From: Oscheius onirici | Taxonomy: Eukaryota > Nematoda > Chromadorea > Rhabditida > Rhabditidae | NCBI GenBank assembly: GCA_932521025.1 | Contig: OW051471.1 | Location: 496,001 to 560,000 of the forward strand | Length of the DNA: 64,000 nt | Direction: 5' to 3' | Shown here: piece by piece, positions 49,488 to 64,000 of the stretch | How the letters are laid out: every line of letters starts with the position of its first letter | Position numbering within the stretch: the stretch's first letter is position 1 | Program-made: the position numbers and the translations under genes | The notes under the pieces: generated by a model | The model's input: the letters and a program-made list of their open reading frames with translations, nothing else | Told to the model about the DNA's origin: nothing | Databases searched by the model: none

Positions 49488-50286
49488 TCGCCCAGCTGAA
49501 AATTGAACTTTTTCTCATGGAAATGGGCTAAAATTGCTGCCAGGAAGGTCAATGAAGGAAATTGAAGAATTTGGCTGGAAAACTGCTAATGTTTGATCGA
49601 AAAAAAGGGGAAATGGGCAAATTTGTCTAGGCAATCGAAAGACCAAAATTGGTAGATTTCTGAAGAAAAATGGCAGTCTTCTTTATCGGAAAAGCTGAAA
49701 AAAAAAGTTGACACTACAGCCATAGGAAATACTGGACCTTCAAAAAGATCTATACAGAGCCTCAGAGCAAAACGTAAAAGACTTCTACTAGTCAAATTAC
49801 GGTAATTGTAGGTTTTTGATATGACCAACGATAAATCAGCGACTCTGTGCTAACTATGTTATATCAACAGTATGTGAAACAAATTTTGAAATTTTGTTGA
49901 ATGTTTTTTTGGCTCGAAAAACAATTTCTCCTTGTCACCTTTCAAATTTTGCAGTGCGGAGTCCCAAATTTGACAGACGCGCCAAATAAATGAAGCAGGC
50001 GAGAGAGACGGGGAGCCTAGCGGGCTAGACACAACAAAACGACGCGACGCATGGATTTCCTTGCAGATCAAGGTCGTCGCGGGACTGGAAATTAGGTAAT
50101 TTTTTAGGAAGAAAACCGTATGAATCAACAAAAAAAGGCAGGAAAATGTTACAGTGAATTTATCGACGTGATAACAAGAAGAAGAGGGAGAGAAATAGCA
50201 AAATATACGGGTGAGTTGTGGGTATTTTTTAACGTAGGGAATGGATTTTTCTTCTTTTGGAGAGCAAATTCCAGAGACTCTTTTCT

Positions 50287-53176
50287 CTAACGATAGCGGA
50301 ATTCCTCCAAAGCCCGTCGTTCTTCCTGAAAATTCGGAGTTTTGGCGGGAGCCGGGGGAGTATTTGAACAGCTTTTTGGTGAGGGAGGACAAATTTGGAC
50401 ATTTTCCAAGCATAGTTCGCTAAAAAGTGGCGCAAATTAGGTCATTGTGACCGCCACAACAGCCACAAATGTTAGGCCACGTCCGTCTGGTAAACCTGAT
50501 CATTTCGAACAAAATTCGACTTGATTGAGTATCTAATGTAAGCATGCTATAACAATTTGGCAGCGTATAGTAGAGAAACATTGGATATTCTGTCAAGAGT
50601 AATGTTGATGCGGACTTTTCCAAAATTATTCAACTTTTTCCGTTTTGTTTTGCTTCATCTTGCAGTCTTTACAGTCTGGAAAATGACAGAAAACCTAATC
50701 GTTTTGGGGTTGATGTCGATATAGACTAGAATAGCTTTCGAGTAATTGCCACGACTATTTTTGCAGCGCTTTTGCAAAAAATATCGTTATTTCTTCGAGT
50801 CGGTTCATTTTGAAGAACACAACCAACTTGACATAACATTTGTGGCTGTTGCAGCTGATAAATTGTGTAAACAAGCATACCAATGAGATATTGTAGTCAT
50901 CGGGATGTACAATTTTCGTTTTGGCGTTCAGTTTGGCGGCTGCTGAAGCTGTCGGGCCTGAATGGCTGCCAGGGGCTCCGGACGATGGGTGATACTTTTC
51001 CTAAAAAGAAAATTTGTTTAAACCAATTTTTTGTGTTTTTTTAGAAAAACCTTTTTGCTTCAAAAACTGCATAAAAGCGTCGAAAAATGAAGATCACACT
51101 GAACGTACCGGTCAGCTTTAAAAAAAAAGTTAAATACTCCAGTAAGACGTTTTTTTTTTTGCCTTTTTTTATGCAAAAAAAAGAACTAAAAAGTACCTCT
51201 TCTCCAAAATACGGCTCCTCCTTGTATCCGGCTCCATTTCCAGCATGCGGAGGGGCTCCATAGCCAACTCTATCCTCGTAACCGAAGCCTCGATCTCGTC
51301 CTCCACCAAACTGATCCCGATGATGATAGTCCTCTCGGCCGTAGTTTTCTTCTTCACGGCCACCGCGATGAGGCTCAAAATGTTGTGGCGGAGCGTATTC
51401 GTCAGCTGGTGGGCCTTGATCAAAGCGGCTTCTTCGTTGTCTCGGCGGCTCCTGATGGCTGGGCGGATAGTCGCTGTCGTAGCCTCTGAACTTTGTTGTT
51501 TTTGAGCTAAAAGAAAGGGGAAACTGCCTCATTTTTTTTTTATCAAAATACGCAAAACTGCGTCATTTTTACTCGTTTTAGACTAGAATAGCTCAGAAAC
51601 TGACCCATTTCCATAATTTCCTACTGGTCCTCCTCGTGGCGGAGCCGGGAAGAACTGACTCTGTCGTCCGCCGGACGGAGACGGTCCTCTCGGCGGCATT
51701 GGTGGCATTCCGACCGGCATCGGTGGAAGTCCTTGCGGCATCGGTCCACCTCCAGGGAACGGCATTGGTGGCATCGGAGGCATGAAACCTGAAAATAGGC
51801 TTTTTTAGTTGAATTACGATTTTTTTCCGTTTGCAAAGAAATATTCGAAAAGTCATTACCAGGCGGCATCGGAGGCATTCCGGGCGGCAGCGGCGGCATG
51901 CCGGGCATTCCAGGAAATGGCGGGAAGGGTGGCATCATCGGCGGCATCATCTCGGCTTCGGCAGCTCGGGCTCTCTTCGCCTCACTCGATTCCTCTGAAA
52001 ATTTTGGCGTTTTTACGGTTTTAGCCCAATTTTTGAACCTTTTTTAGACACAAAGACTAAAACAGACAGCCGAACGGCAAGTCTGCAGCACTAGGTAGGG
52101 AGCCGTGGTCCGGCTCCCAAATACCCGTGATTTAGAGCACTTCTCGGCTGAATCAGAGTGTTTTTTTCTGACAGCCAAGGTGCCAAAAAGGGCCGCGTAC
52201 CGTAGCTTTCTCGATGTCGGGACGGGGCGATTTGATGCAGGAAATGAAAAAAAAAGGATAAAACAAACCTCCTCTCGTAGCTCCGTAGGGAATGCCGTCC
52301 ATGCCGTAAATTTCCATTTGGACGTTGTCACGCCCGGCCAGCGCGCCGGGAATCTTGTCGATTGTCTCCTTGTGCACCTGGAGAATGACAAAAACTTACC
52401 GTAACTTGTTTGCATGAAGAAAATCGGGAGGAAAAAAGAGCCAGGAAACGAACCTGCATGCAATGAATGGACAGCCCGGGACCGGAAAAGAGCTTCTTGT
52501 GACAGATGTGACATTTGAAGTGCTTGGCCTTCTGGTGCTGGATGAGAATCTTGTCGTCGTCGAATTCGCGGTTGCAGTACCTAGAAATAAGACTTTTCAT
52601 GCAAGTTTTGTGATTTTGCAGTGGATTTTAGCGACTTTTAGGAAAGTTAACTAAAAATATGATTATTTTTTGCCGATAGAAAGCATTTACATACAAATTA
52701 CTCGCGTTTACAGCTTTTGGCACAAGAAACAAGAAACCGGCCCAGAATATGATTTGCAGCGTTTTCTGCAGGTCCTGAAGTGGCTAGATAACTTTCTGAG
52801 CAAAATGTATGACTTTTGTGAAGCTGCAGGCGTTCATGGAGGTTCTTTGGCTCGAAAAAAATCAAAAGCACTAAATTGAGCAGTTATCTTGGACTTCCAG
52901 CCATCCCTTTCAAGTTTTACATACAAAAGTCTCAAAGTAGGATTATTTTGCTAGAAGAGGCAGAAAACTGCAGCCACAATGCTGTTTTCAACGTATGCTG
53001 AAGCAAATTAAGACAATTCAGCTTCTCGCAGCTTTTCTATGAAAATCTGGCTTGTTTATAAGTAAATTCATGAGCAAAACGAGGTTCAGGCTCTAAACAA
53101 CGATGGCAAGACAAAAAAAAACAGAAGAAACTGACCAACACCACGGCTTCTCGATCTTTCTCTTCTTCCTTCCCAT
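50287..53176 (-). CDS. BuGZ/ZNF207 zinc-finger spindle protein (B0035.1 orthologue)
   Basis: Eight exons join in frame: 53176-53136, 52580-52454, 52377-52269, 51994-51860, 51788-51605, 51506-51197, 51000-50881 and 50325-50287 (354 aa). The N-terminus [20 protein letters not shown], then [18 protein letters not shown] and HCMQVHKETI, forms the two BuGZ C2H2 fingers. A Met/Pro/Gly low-complexity middle (GMPPMPPG repeats) follows, then an Arg/Gly/Tyr-rich region, and finally the Bub3-binding GLEBS motif [12 protein letters not shown] plus [12 protein letters not shown]. The paired glutamates that contact Bub3 are encoded by the 39-nt last exon, reached across a 555-bp intron. The family stabilises Bub3 at kinetochores and phase-separates on spindle microtubules through the low-complexity part. 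A TTTTCAG acceptor lies 11 nt before the ATG. An antisense open frame at 50241-50423 overlaps the last exon and is a shadow. Confidence 0.93.
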
Positions 53177-53186
53177 TTTCTTTAGT

Positions 53187-53827
53187 CCTGAAAATGATTT
53201 TTTTACTCACTTTATTGAAAAAAATAAGAAAGACGTAAAAGATGATTGAAAAGGCCAGATGAAGAGAAACCAAAATTAGTATCGCCGTTCCTTCCGAAAA
53301 GGGCTTAGACGCGTACGTTTGGCCTTGGAGCGTGTTTATGTAGTCGCTTTTGAACGATATCAGTGTAAGACCATTGGAAAAGAATAAAATGGACCTGGAA
53401 GACTATAAAAAACATCTTTTTATCGGTTCGTTGAAAAACTTTCAAAACAATATAAAACTTGACTGACAATGTTTGAGAACGATGCTGTGACTTTTCTTGC
53501 GTTTTTTTGACAAAATTTAGCAGACGATGAAAACGAGCTGATTTTTGACGAACAAAGGCAAAAGTTGAACAACTGAAGAAACAGACTATTGAGCACCGAT
53601 TATTCATACTGTAGCGTAAGATGCGTATGCATTTGCGTGTTGACGAGATTCTTGAAGTCGACAGAAATTCTGACAATCTTTCATTGTTTTCAGCGTTATT
53701 TTCGTGGATTTTCTTGTACTTTCCGAGACCCTTGTGAGATTATTCAACTATTTCGAAAGAAAAATGACTAAGAATCGAGCTAAAAACCCATCTTTATTTC
53801 CAAAAAGTTCGTTCTACAGCCTACATC
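53187..53827. other. Spacer between BuGZ and the small membrane protein gene
   Basis: AATAAA on the minus strand (53793-53798) lies about 30 bp after the upstream gene's stop and should end its transcript. The rest, up to the BuGZ acceptor at 53187, shows no gene. At about 600 bp the gap is long for a nematode operon. Confidence 0.5.
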
Positions 53828-54277
53828 CTAATCCGTTTGCGTCTTCTGAACCAGCGGCTCCCGTTCCACGCGCGAGACGAAGGGCGGCGTGTCCGAAAGA
53901 GCCGTCAGATTGTTCGAAGAGCTCGTCTTCTTCTTCAGCCGATGCTTCGTCGAAGTAACGGGAACCGTCGGCGTGTCATCAACAGCAGGCGTCTTCTGGT
54001 CCAGATCATCCTGTGTCTTCTCCGGCACGACGCTGTCTTCCTGCGTTTTTTCCGGCACAATTGAATTGTACTTGTCGGCCAGTTCGCGCAGCTTCCAGCC
54101 CATATCGGGCTCAATGAGCTCATCGACGTCCTCCTTCAGTTTCTTCTTGATTCTCGGCAGAAAGACGCCGTAGTGGTAGATGAGGAGCCCGAGGCCGTAG
54201 AGCAGCATCAGGCCGCAGTAGGTCACAATCCAGGACAGCGCCACGAGCTTGAGGTAGCGCCACTGGTAGTCGGACAT
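53828..54277 (-). CDS. Small single-pass membrane protein, unrecognised
   Basis: An intronless 149-codon frame starts directly after a TTCTCAG acceptor, so the mRNA is probably trans-spliced at the start codon. Residues about 8-35 form one hydrophobic helix (LKLVALSWIVTYCGLMLLYG and the residues after it). A basic patch follows (PRIKKKLKED), so the long C-terminal part may face the cytosol. That part has an acidic helix (VDELIEPDMGWKLRELADKY), an imperfect internal repeat (VPEKTQED / VPEKTQDD) and a Ser/Thr-rich tail. The GC-rich codon use matches neighbouring real genes. I do not recognise a family. It might correspond to another C. elegans B0035 gene, but that is a guess. Confidence 0.8.
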   Translation of the reverse strand: MSDYQWRYLKLVALSWIVTYCGLMLLYGLGLLIYHYGVFLPRIKKKLKEDVDELIEPDMGWKLRELADKYNSIVPEKTQEDSVVPEKTQDDLDQKTPAVDDTPTVPVTSTKHRLKKKTSSSNNLTALSDTPPFVSRVEREPLVQKTQTD

Positions 54278-54980
54278 CTGAGAACAACGAGCAGACGACT
54301 TGATATCGGAACTATGTGACTTTTTTATAGAAAAACTTTGATTTTTCTTCGATTTCTTGTAAAGTTTTTGTTTTGTTTGAAATTTAGTTATTTTTAGAGG
54401 AAAAATTGGGAAAACTTTGCCAAAAGGCAAATTCAGAGTGCTTTGAATTGGCACGCTATTTTTGAGCAGGAAATGCCAGAATTTCGAACCGTTGTCGATA
54501 TTTGTTCAGCAAAACAAGGAGCATCGGTCCGAAATGCGAAGGGCGTCGAACTAAATCATGAAAATCAGCCTAGTCCAGGGTAAAGGCCAAAAAGCTACAG
54601 TCTGGTCGATATCAAGCCGAAAGTTACAGTAACTTGCTCTTATATCCAGTTTCGAGACGCAGAGTACCCGGAGCTACCTAAAGTTTCGCAAAACCCATTA
54701 AAAAGCAACTTTCTTCTTTTTTTCAGAAAGCAAATAAAATTACAAAACAATTGTTTTCCAAATGTAATCCCAAAAAAGCAATAACGCAATCTCCGAAATA
54801 GTTCAATTACACAAAAAAAAACTTCACAAAAGTTACACAAAAAGCGAATTCAATTGACAACTTTGCTACCCTGGAAGAAGGTGTGTGCTGTTTTTCTTTG
54901 AGACGCTGGTAGATTTTTTTGGTAGGGACAGTAACAGTAATAGTAACAGTACCAGATGCAGTAAAATCAAGTAGTTTTCC
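54278..54980. promoter_or_regulatory. Divergent spacer between membrane protein and HMG-box genes
   Basis: About 700 bp lie between two opposite start codons. The stretch is AT-rich with no repeat or core promoter motif I can defend. The HMG-box gene's acceptor is at 54981-54982. Confidence 0.4.
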
Positions 54981-54988
54981 AGAACGAC

Positions 54989-56992
54989 ATGGGCAAGAAG
55001 AAGACGAACGGCTTCCACCTGTTTGCCAACTCGAGAAGAGCCTTCTACGAGCAGCAAGCCGGAGGACGTCGACTCTCGCAGAAAATGCTACTGGAGCTGG
55101 CCTGTGCCGAATGGAAGAGTCTGCCGCAGGATGAGCAGACGGCATGGCTCTCGCGTCCCAAGATTCCTCAACAACAGCAGCAGCCGCAGCCTGCTCCAGC
55201 CAAGACGCAAGTCACGATGATCAAGGCCTCTTCAGCCGCAGCTAAGGCAGCTGCTGCCGCTTCGAGCTCTCTGGCCCATCAGAAGAAGAGCCACTTTGTG
55301 GAACAGGAGCTCTTCAAGAGGACCTACAAAACGGGACTGGATCGACAGACGGCAAGGGACGAGTTCTATGGCAATCTGCTCTGGAGGGAGAAGGACCGAT
55401 TGGTGGTTTTTGTTTTCTATTGACTCTCTGTCCGTTCTTGTATTCTTTCTTTTCCTGTCAGTAGATCTGTTCAGTCCAGATCTCCCTATGCCCAGTACCG
55501 TACTGCCTTCTCTCGCTATCCAGTATCTCTGTCCCTTGCACCAGTGGTCAACCAATGCTCAGAATCATTGGATGGTACTCTTCCCATATTGTCCTTTCCA
55601 GCTACCAATGCTCAGAGGCATCAAGTGATAACATACTGTCTGTCTTGGTAAAACTACTGTACATTCTTTGAATTGACTACCAATTATCAGAGTCACAAGT
55701 ACTCTTCCTGTACTGTACTGTCTTGTTCTCTCTCTCTCTCTCTCTTTCTCTCTATTTTAGTCTAGTTTCTTATCTTATCGTCTTTCATGACAGTAATTTT
55801 TCCAGGATGACCTCATAAACCGTCGCTGGGGAATCGTCGTTCTTTCGGCTGACGGCGTCGACGTTGCCAACGAAATCATCTGCATCTGCGTCGAGGACGG
55901 TGTGAAGAAGACCGAAATGCGCATCAGTCGCCCGGAAGCTAAGATCCCGCCGGAAGCTGGTCGTCTGCACTCTCTCGACTGCAAATGGGATATTCAGAAG
56001 CCGGAGGACATCAACACCGCCTGTATCCGCATGAACCGCTTCATTCAGGGCTGCTGCTACAACTACATTCTCGTGAGTCGAATTGTCTGTCCTTCTGTCT
56101 CTCTGTCTCCCTTTCTTTGTCCCTCTGTCGCTCTTACTCTGTCTTTATGAATCACTGTCTCTCTGACTCTTTGTTCCTCTGTCCCTTATTCAATCCACTT
56201 CAGGTTCCCGCCCATCAGCAAGTCGAGCTCTCCGGAATCCTGCATCAGATGAAAGCCACACGGGACAAGCTGCACGACCGCGACACTCAGTCAATCCGTC
56301 TCGACCGTCTGATCTGCATCGAGGACGCTGTGATGATGCTGCGTAAACTCAAAGGCCTGCCCGAAATCAACCAGGAGGTGGATAGTCGCTGGGAGCAGTT
56401 GACCGGCGAATGGGACCGTATGCCGGTAATTGAGCATGGTCGCCACGTAGCCGACTATTTCCTGGGCAGCTTGGAACCGGAATCTGTACCGATCTTTGAC
56501 GACGACGATGAGGACGACATTGACGATATTTTGGAGAGTGGTGATGAGGCAGCCGATGGTCGCCTTCCCGAGACGTGGATCACAGCCAGTCCGGGCGGTC
56601 TGCGCTTCAGCGACAGCAACAATCAGACGACTCCGCGTTTCCTTATGGGTCATCTGTGCGACGAGGACGATCAGCCCGTGCCGTTGCTCACTCCGCCCGA
56701 TCACATTTCGCCTCGTCTGAAGCGCCCGGCGCTGCCGCGTCGTTGGACGCACAAACAGCAGCAGGAGACGACGAGCATCTTCGACCCAATCGCCTGGAAT
56801 CGCCCGAACCCGTTTAGCTATCCGCCGCAGGTCGTCCAGGACTCGAAGGATCTCGTCTTCCAGTCGGTGAGTCGCTGGCTCGAAACGATTTCGTTGGTCG
56901 ATGCGGAACCTGTGGAGGAAGAAGATCTCGCCGTGGTCGAGTCGGAAGAAATGGATGATGTGGAGGAGGAGGCCAATCCAGCCGTCTACTAG
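54989..56992 (+). CDS. HMG-box protein with Maelstrom-like architecture
   Basis: Three exons join in frame: 54989-55402, 55806-56072 and 56204-56992 (489 aa). Residues 1-60 form one HMG box of the Maelstrom type (KKKTNGFHLFANSRRAFYEQ, then CAEWKSLPQDEQTAW). A Gln/Ala-rich linker follows. The central part (EIICICVEDGVKK, IPPEAGRLHSLDCKW, then NRFIQGCCYNYIL and LICIEDAVMMLRKLKGLPE) has the order and spacing expected of a diverged MAEL domain, which in other animals is an RNase H-like fold. I cannot align all its characteristic residues with certainty. The C-terminal third is acidic (DDDDEDDIDDILESGDEA) and includes a short conserved-looking FDPIAWNRPNPFSYPP. Maelstrom proteins act in piRNA-guided silencing in germ cells. 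A different HMG-box protein remains possible. An acceptor lies 6 nt before the ATG. Confidence 0.8.
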
Positions 56993-57050
56993 AAGAGACT
57001 GCGCAGTCGTTTTGTTTTGAGGGTGTCTATAGAGCCTGTGTCCGTGTTCA

Positions 57051-57056
57051 GAATAA
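57051..57056 (+). terminator. Polyadenylation signal of the HMG-box gene
   Basis: AATAAA lies about 60 bp after the stop codon at 56992, a typical short nematode 3' UTR. Confidence 0.7.
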
Positions 57057-57059
57057 ACG

Positions 57060-58143
57060 CTCAAAGATGTCCAATAGGGTGTTTCTGTGAGAAGTTATAC
57101 TGAAGTTATACTGCTTTTGGTAGGGATTCTGGCCTGACTTTTTTGTCAGGTCTGAACTCCTTTTTGAGTCAGGAAACTGGTCCCGTAACACCTATTACAA
57201 AAAAAACGATTACAAACTGATCCAGCTCCGGTAACTAAATGAGAAACCTTATCCTGTTAAAATTTCTCAATTTTTGCCCATAAAAGCAGTGTAGTCTCCT
57301 CACCAAAAGATCAAAGAAGCTCCCCGAGACGAAATCAATTGATTTTTGCAGTCAACATTGTCTCCTGCTGCTGTTGGCTGGCCGGGCTGCTGACCCCACG
57401 TGGTGCTTACACAGCGACTCCTTTCTCTCAATTTTATCTTTCTCCCTGTTTGTTACTCGAAAAACTGACTGGATTCGACTAAAAAATCAAGGTTTAGTCG
57501 AATTTTTCCGTCAACAATGACTCACTCAAATTTGAAAGTTTATCATTTTTGATAGATTTATAGATGATTTTTTTTTTCAATTTTTCACGTGTTCATAAGT
57601 CTAAGCAGTCTATTTTTGAGTCAAAAGCAGCTAAATGACATCCGCATGCTGGGCACGTGGTCGTCAATAAGCCCGCCCCTACTCGGAGACTCGCGATTTC
57701 TAAATCGGCACGGGGCTCTCTGCTCTTCCTCTTTTTTGTACAATTTTTGAACTGAAACCCTAAAATTTTCTTTGGAAAAAACTGACTAAAATTGTATTCT
57801 GACCGAAACTAGCATTGTTTTCCATGGAAAGCGATTCAGATGATTTTTTGCCCAAATTGCTTCACATTTTGTATAAATGTGTCGCTGGAGGTATTAGCGC
57901 AATTGTAAGGAGTAATTTTTTCAAAACTAAATATTTCTCTGACAAATTTCCCTCAAAAGAAGCCGAAACTTCCAAGGTTAGAACTCTTTGCACTATATAT
58001 TCACACTGTAAGCAGCATTGCGTGCAATGTTTTCATGCAGACGGCAGCCTTTTTGTACTGAAACTTCCTGGATAACTCCAAGTAAATCGGGAATTTTTGG
58101 AACTTTCGTTCAAAACGCTCAAAAATCAGCAATTTTACAGTAA
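57060..58143. promoter_or_regulatory. Spacer upstream of the dehydrogenase gene
   Basis: The fourth dispersed 70-bp repeat lies at 57121-57190. A GC-rich island at about 57640-57720 contains CACGTG and CCGCCCC motifs and may be a promoter. A short ORF starting near 57827 (MESDSDDFLPKLLHILYKCV) ends at a possible GTAAGG donor, but nothing supports it as an exon. An acceptor at 58139-58140 precedes the next start codon by 3 nt. Confidence 0.45.
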
Positions 58144-62009
<3,866 letters not shown>

Positions 62010-62574
62010 TTCTCCAGTCATAAATTCCCGATTCTTCCACTTTTCTGGTCCCATTTTCATTAGAAACTCGTGTATATTCATGTATTTTCTCCCACCGTAG
62101 TTCATAATATAGATTCTGGAGACAAGCTGCCATATGTATAGTTTCCACCTGCGTTTTTCTGTATTTATTTCAGTAAAAAAAGGTTTTCCAAGTTGTCCTC
62201 CTTAGTTTTAGTGGTTTTTAGAGTAACCAGCGTGTGTATTTCTAACAGAAACTGGCGAAGAAGGTTAATTGGAAAAATTGGAATTTCGCCTAGTTTGAAT
62301 GCGCACGCGAACTTCAGCTGCGTTTGGCGGGGGGTTCGAACGTATTTTATTTCCAAATTATGTTTTTCTTTCTTATTTCTCCTGTGTTTCTTCCATTTTT
62401 TTCTGCTAAAAAATTGCAAAAAATGTACAAAAAACATATCTAGCCCTTAGAAAGCAGAAAATTTATAAATTAAACAAAAAGAAAACAAAAAATGCGTTGT
62501 TTTTCGACTGAAAGGACTTTTCTCGAGTTTTTTTTTCATTCTTAAGCTCAAAGTTCCTAATATTTCCATTCCAG
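62010..62574. other. Spacer between dehydrogenase and tgt-1
   Basis: The spacer is 565 bp long with no AATAAA that I can place confidently. An acceptor ending at 62574 (TTCCATTCCAG) precedes the next ATG by 10 nt. Same-strand order would allow an operon, but the gap is long. Confidence 0.45.
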
Positions 62575-62584
62575 GCTCTTCAAA

Positions 62585-64000
62585 ATGCCTCCAGCAAGTC
62601 CGCAGCCGATGAAATTCGACCTACTGGCAAAGGCTGGGCGTGCCCGTCATGGAGCTCTTCATCTACCGCACAGCGTCGTTCAGACGCCGGTCTTCATGCC
62701 CGTAGGAACTCAGGGAACCATGAAAGTACGCTTTTCTTTGAACATAAAAGATTTTTGAATCTTTTTAAACAAAAAATTGAGACAAAAAGATGAAAATAAG
62801 TGTGGATAGAGTACCAGCCATTTTGGTTCACAAATGCTAGCTTCTGGTCCCTTTTTTCTCGGCTAAAACGCTATTTTTCAAGCTCATTTAATAGCTTATT
62901 CAAAACGCTACCGATTTAGCTCGAAAAAATATCGAAAGCAGACAAACAGACAAAGAATTTAGCCAATTTCAATGATACCCTTGTATTGCAACCGTTTCAG
63001 CCATTTTTGATTTCAGAATTTTCAGAGTTCCGTCATTTTTCCTCGCTAAAACGTTATTTGTCTAGGTGTGCTGAAGAAAGTTTGGCTGTAAAAGCTGTAA
63101 CAGCAACAAAAATTACAACCAATAACGTTTCCTGTTCAGAAAACTTGCTATTTTCAGTCATTTTCTCCCTAAAAGTACTCAATTTTCCAGGGAATTCTCC
63201 CGGAGCAGCTAATCGACATGGAGTGCCGGATTCTGCTGTGCAACACCTATCATCTCGGCCATCGACCCGGCCACGACAAAGTCCGAGCCGCCGGCGGCGT
63301 CCACAAGATGATGAACTGGCCCAGGAGCATTCTAACCGATTCTGGCGGTTTCCAGGCTCGTTTTTTGTATTTTTTTTTCATTTAAAATGGTCTTCAGATG
63401 GTCTCGCTGAGCAAACTGATGACGGTAGACGAAAATGGAGTCAATTTCGAGAGCCCACACACTGGAGAAATGATGGCCCTGACGCCGGAAAAATCCATAG
63501 AAATTCAACAGGTTCGCTCTTTTTATGTTTTTATCTACGAAAACAGGACTTTCTTCCTTATAACTCGTGTTTGAAACAAAAAGTAGAAGAGGCGTAAAGA
63601 ACAAAAAAAGTAAGAATAGCGTCGTCGTTGCGTCGCCTATAACCTCCATAACAGTTAGCTATTCATTTTTGACTGAGTATTCAATTTCCGTGGCATATTC
63701 GTGTAAAATGGGTCTCGGATTCTGCTCTGAAGTACGAAAAGAATAGTAAAAATATCGCCATTTTCAAAATAACCAGAATTTTTTTTCAGGCTCTCGGAGC
63801 CGACATCATGATGCAGCTGGATCATGTCATTCACGTCCTGACGACCGGCGACATTGTCGAAGAGGCCATGGACAGGAGTATTCGCTGGCTGGACCGATGT
63901 AACGAGGCACACTCGCGCGACGATCAGGCCCTCTTTCCAATCCTCCAAGGCGGTCTGAACCTGGATTTGAGAAGAAAATGCGCGGAGGAGATGAGCAAAA
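62585..64000 (+). CDS. Queuine tRNA-ribosyltransferase catalytic subunit (tgt-1), 5' part
   Basis: Four exons join in frame and run off the right edge: 62585-62725, 63191-63355, 63398-63511 and 63790-64000 (about 210 of roughly 400 residues). The TIM-barrel TGT motifs are clear: [16 protein letters not shown], then [13 protein letters not shown], then [14 protein letters not shown] with the substrate-binding aspartate, [23 protein letters not shown] and LFPILQGGL. The zinc-binding region and the nucleophilic aspartate lie beyond the window. With a QTRT2-type partner the eukaryotic enzyme replaces guanine 34 of GUN-anticodon tRNAs by queuine. The second intron (63356-63397) begins GC and ends AG. 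A trans-splice-like acceptor lies 10 nt before the ATG. Confidence 0.95.

Noticed and set aside
50241-50423. A 60-codon plus-strand frame (MDFSSFGEQIPETLF...)
   Set aside because: It first looked like a small gene, but it overlaps in antisense the terminal BuGZ exon, whose GLEBS residues match the family and fit the splice phase.
56291-57064. A 257-codon minus-strand frame
   Set aside because: It is antisense to the third exon of the HMG-box gene and reflects that exon's GC-rich codons. It has no recognisable domain.
57815-58075. Short frame MFSMESDSDDFLPKLLHILY as an upstream dehydrogenase exon
   Set aside because: The dehydrogenase has its own acceptor-proximal ATG at 58144 that aligns with the family start. 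The upstream frame has no family similarity.

Overview
This window reads as nuclear DNA of a rhabditid nematode, probably a Caenorhabditis relative but not C. elegans. The evidence is short AT-rich introns with TTTTCAG-type acceptors, acceptor-like sites a few bases upstream of most start codons (as expected for spliced-leader trans-splicing), a nematode-only C6 (DUF281) domain, and recognisable orthologues of fkh-7, B0035.1 (BuGZ), dnj-2 and tgt-1, which I recall lying on C. elegans chromosome IV. Gene models were assembled by hand from splice signals and reading-frame continuity. No transcript data were available.

Layout. At 0.5-6.8 kb (minus) is the 5' part of a secreted M1 aminopeptidase gene whose introns are full of transposon debris: Helitrons, foldback elements, a LINE tail and a minisatellite. 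About 1 kb of shared upstream DNA separates it from a divergent FoxP forkhead gene (fkh-7 type) that occupies 7.8-40 kb (plus). That gene has about twelve small exons in very large introns, a second possible first exon at 10.8 kb, and a minus-strand C6-domain gene fragment nested in an intron. From 40.7 to 46.2 kb is a degraded stretch with scattered coding-like pieces of an unrecognised family and local duplications, including a copy of the DNAJC25 3' flank. From 46.6 to 54.3 kb three minus-strand genes follow head to tail: a small single-pass membrane protein, BuGZ/ZNF207 and DNAJC25 (dnj-2). A plus-strand HMG-box protein with Maelstrom-like architecture (55-57 kb), a medium-chain dehydrogenase that lacks zinc ligands (58.1-62 kb) and the start of tRNA-guanine transglycosylase tgt-1 (62.6 kb to the edge) complete the window.

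The genes are ordinary cellular functions (peptide trimming, transcription, ER chaperoning, spindle assembly, queuosine modification) and do not form one pathway. The distinctive content is the repeat landscape: hAT-type elements with exact target-site duplications, Helitrons with intact 3' hairpins, TTAA-flanked foldback MITEs, small dispersed hairpins, a dispersed 70-bp repeat, and very long CT/GA-rich oligonucleotide tracts with a 58-copy octamer array. I found no CRISPR array, virus-derived gene or complete transposase.
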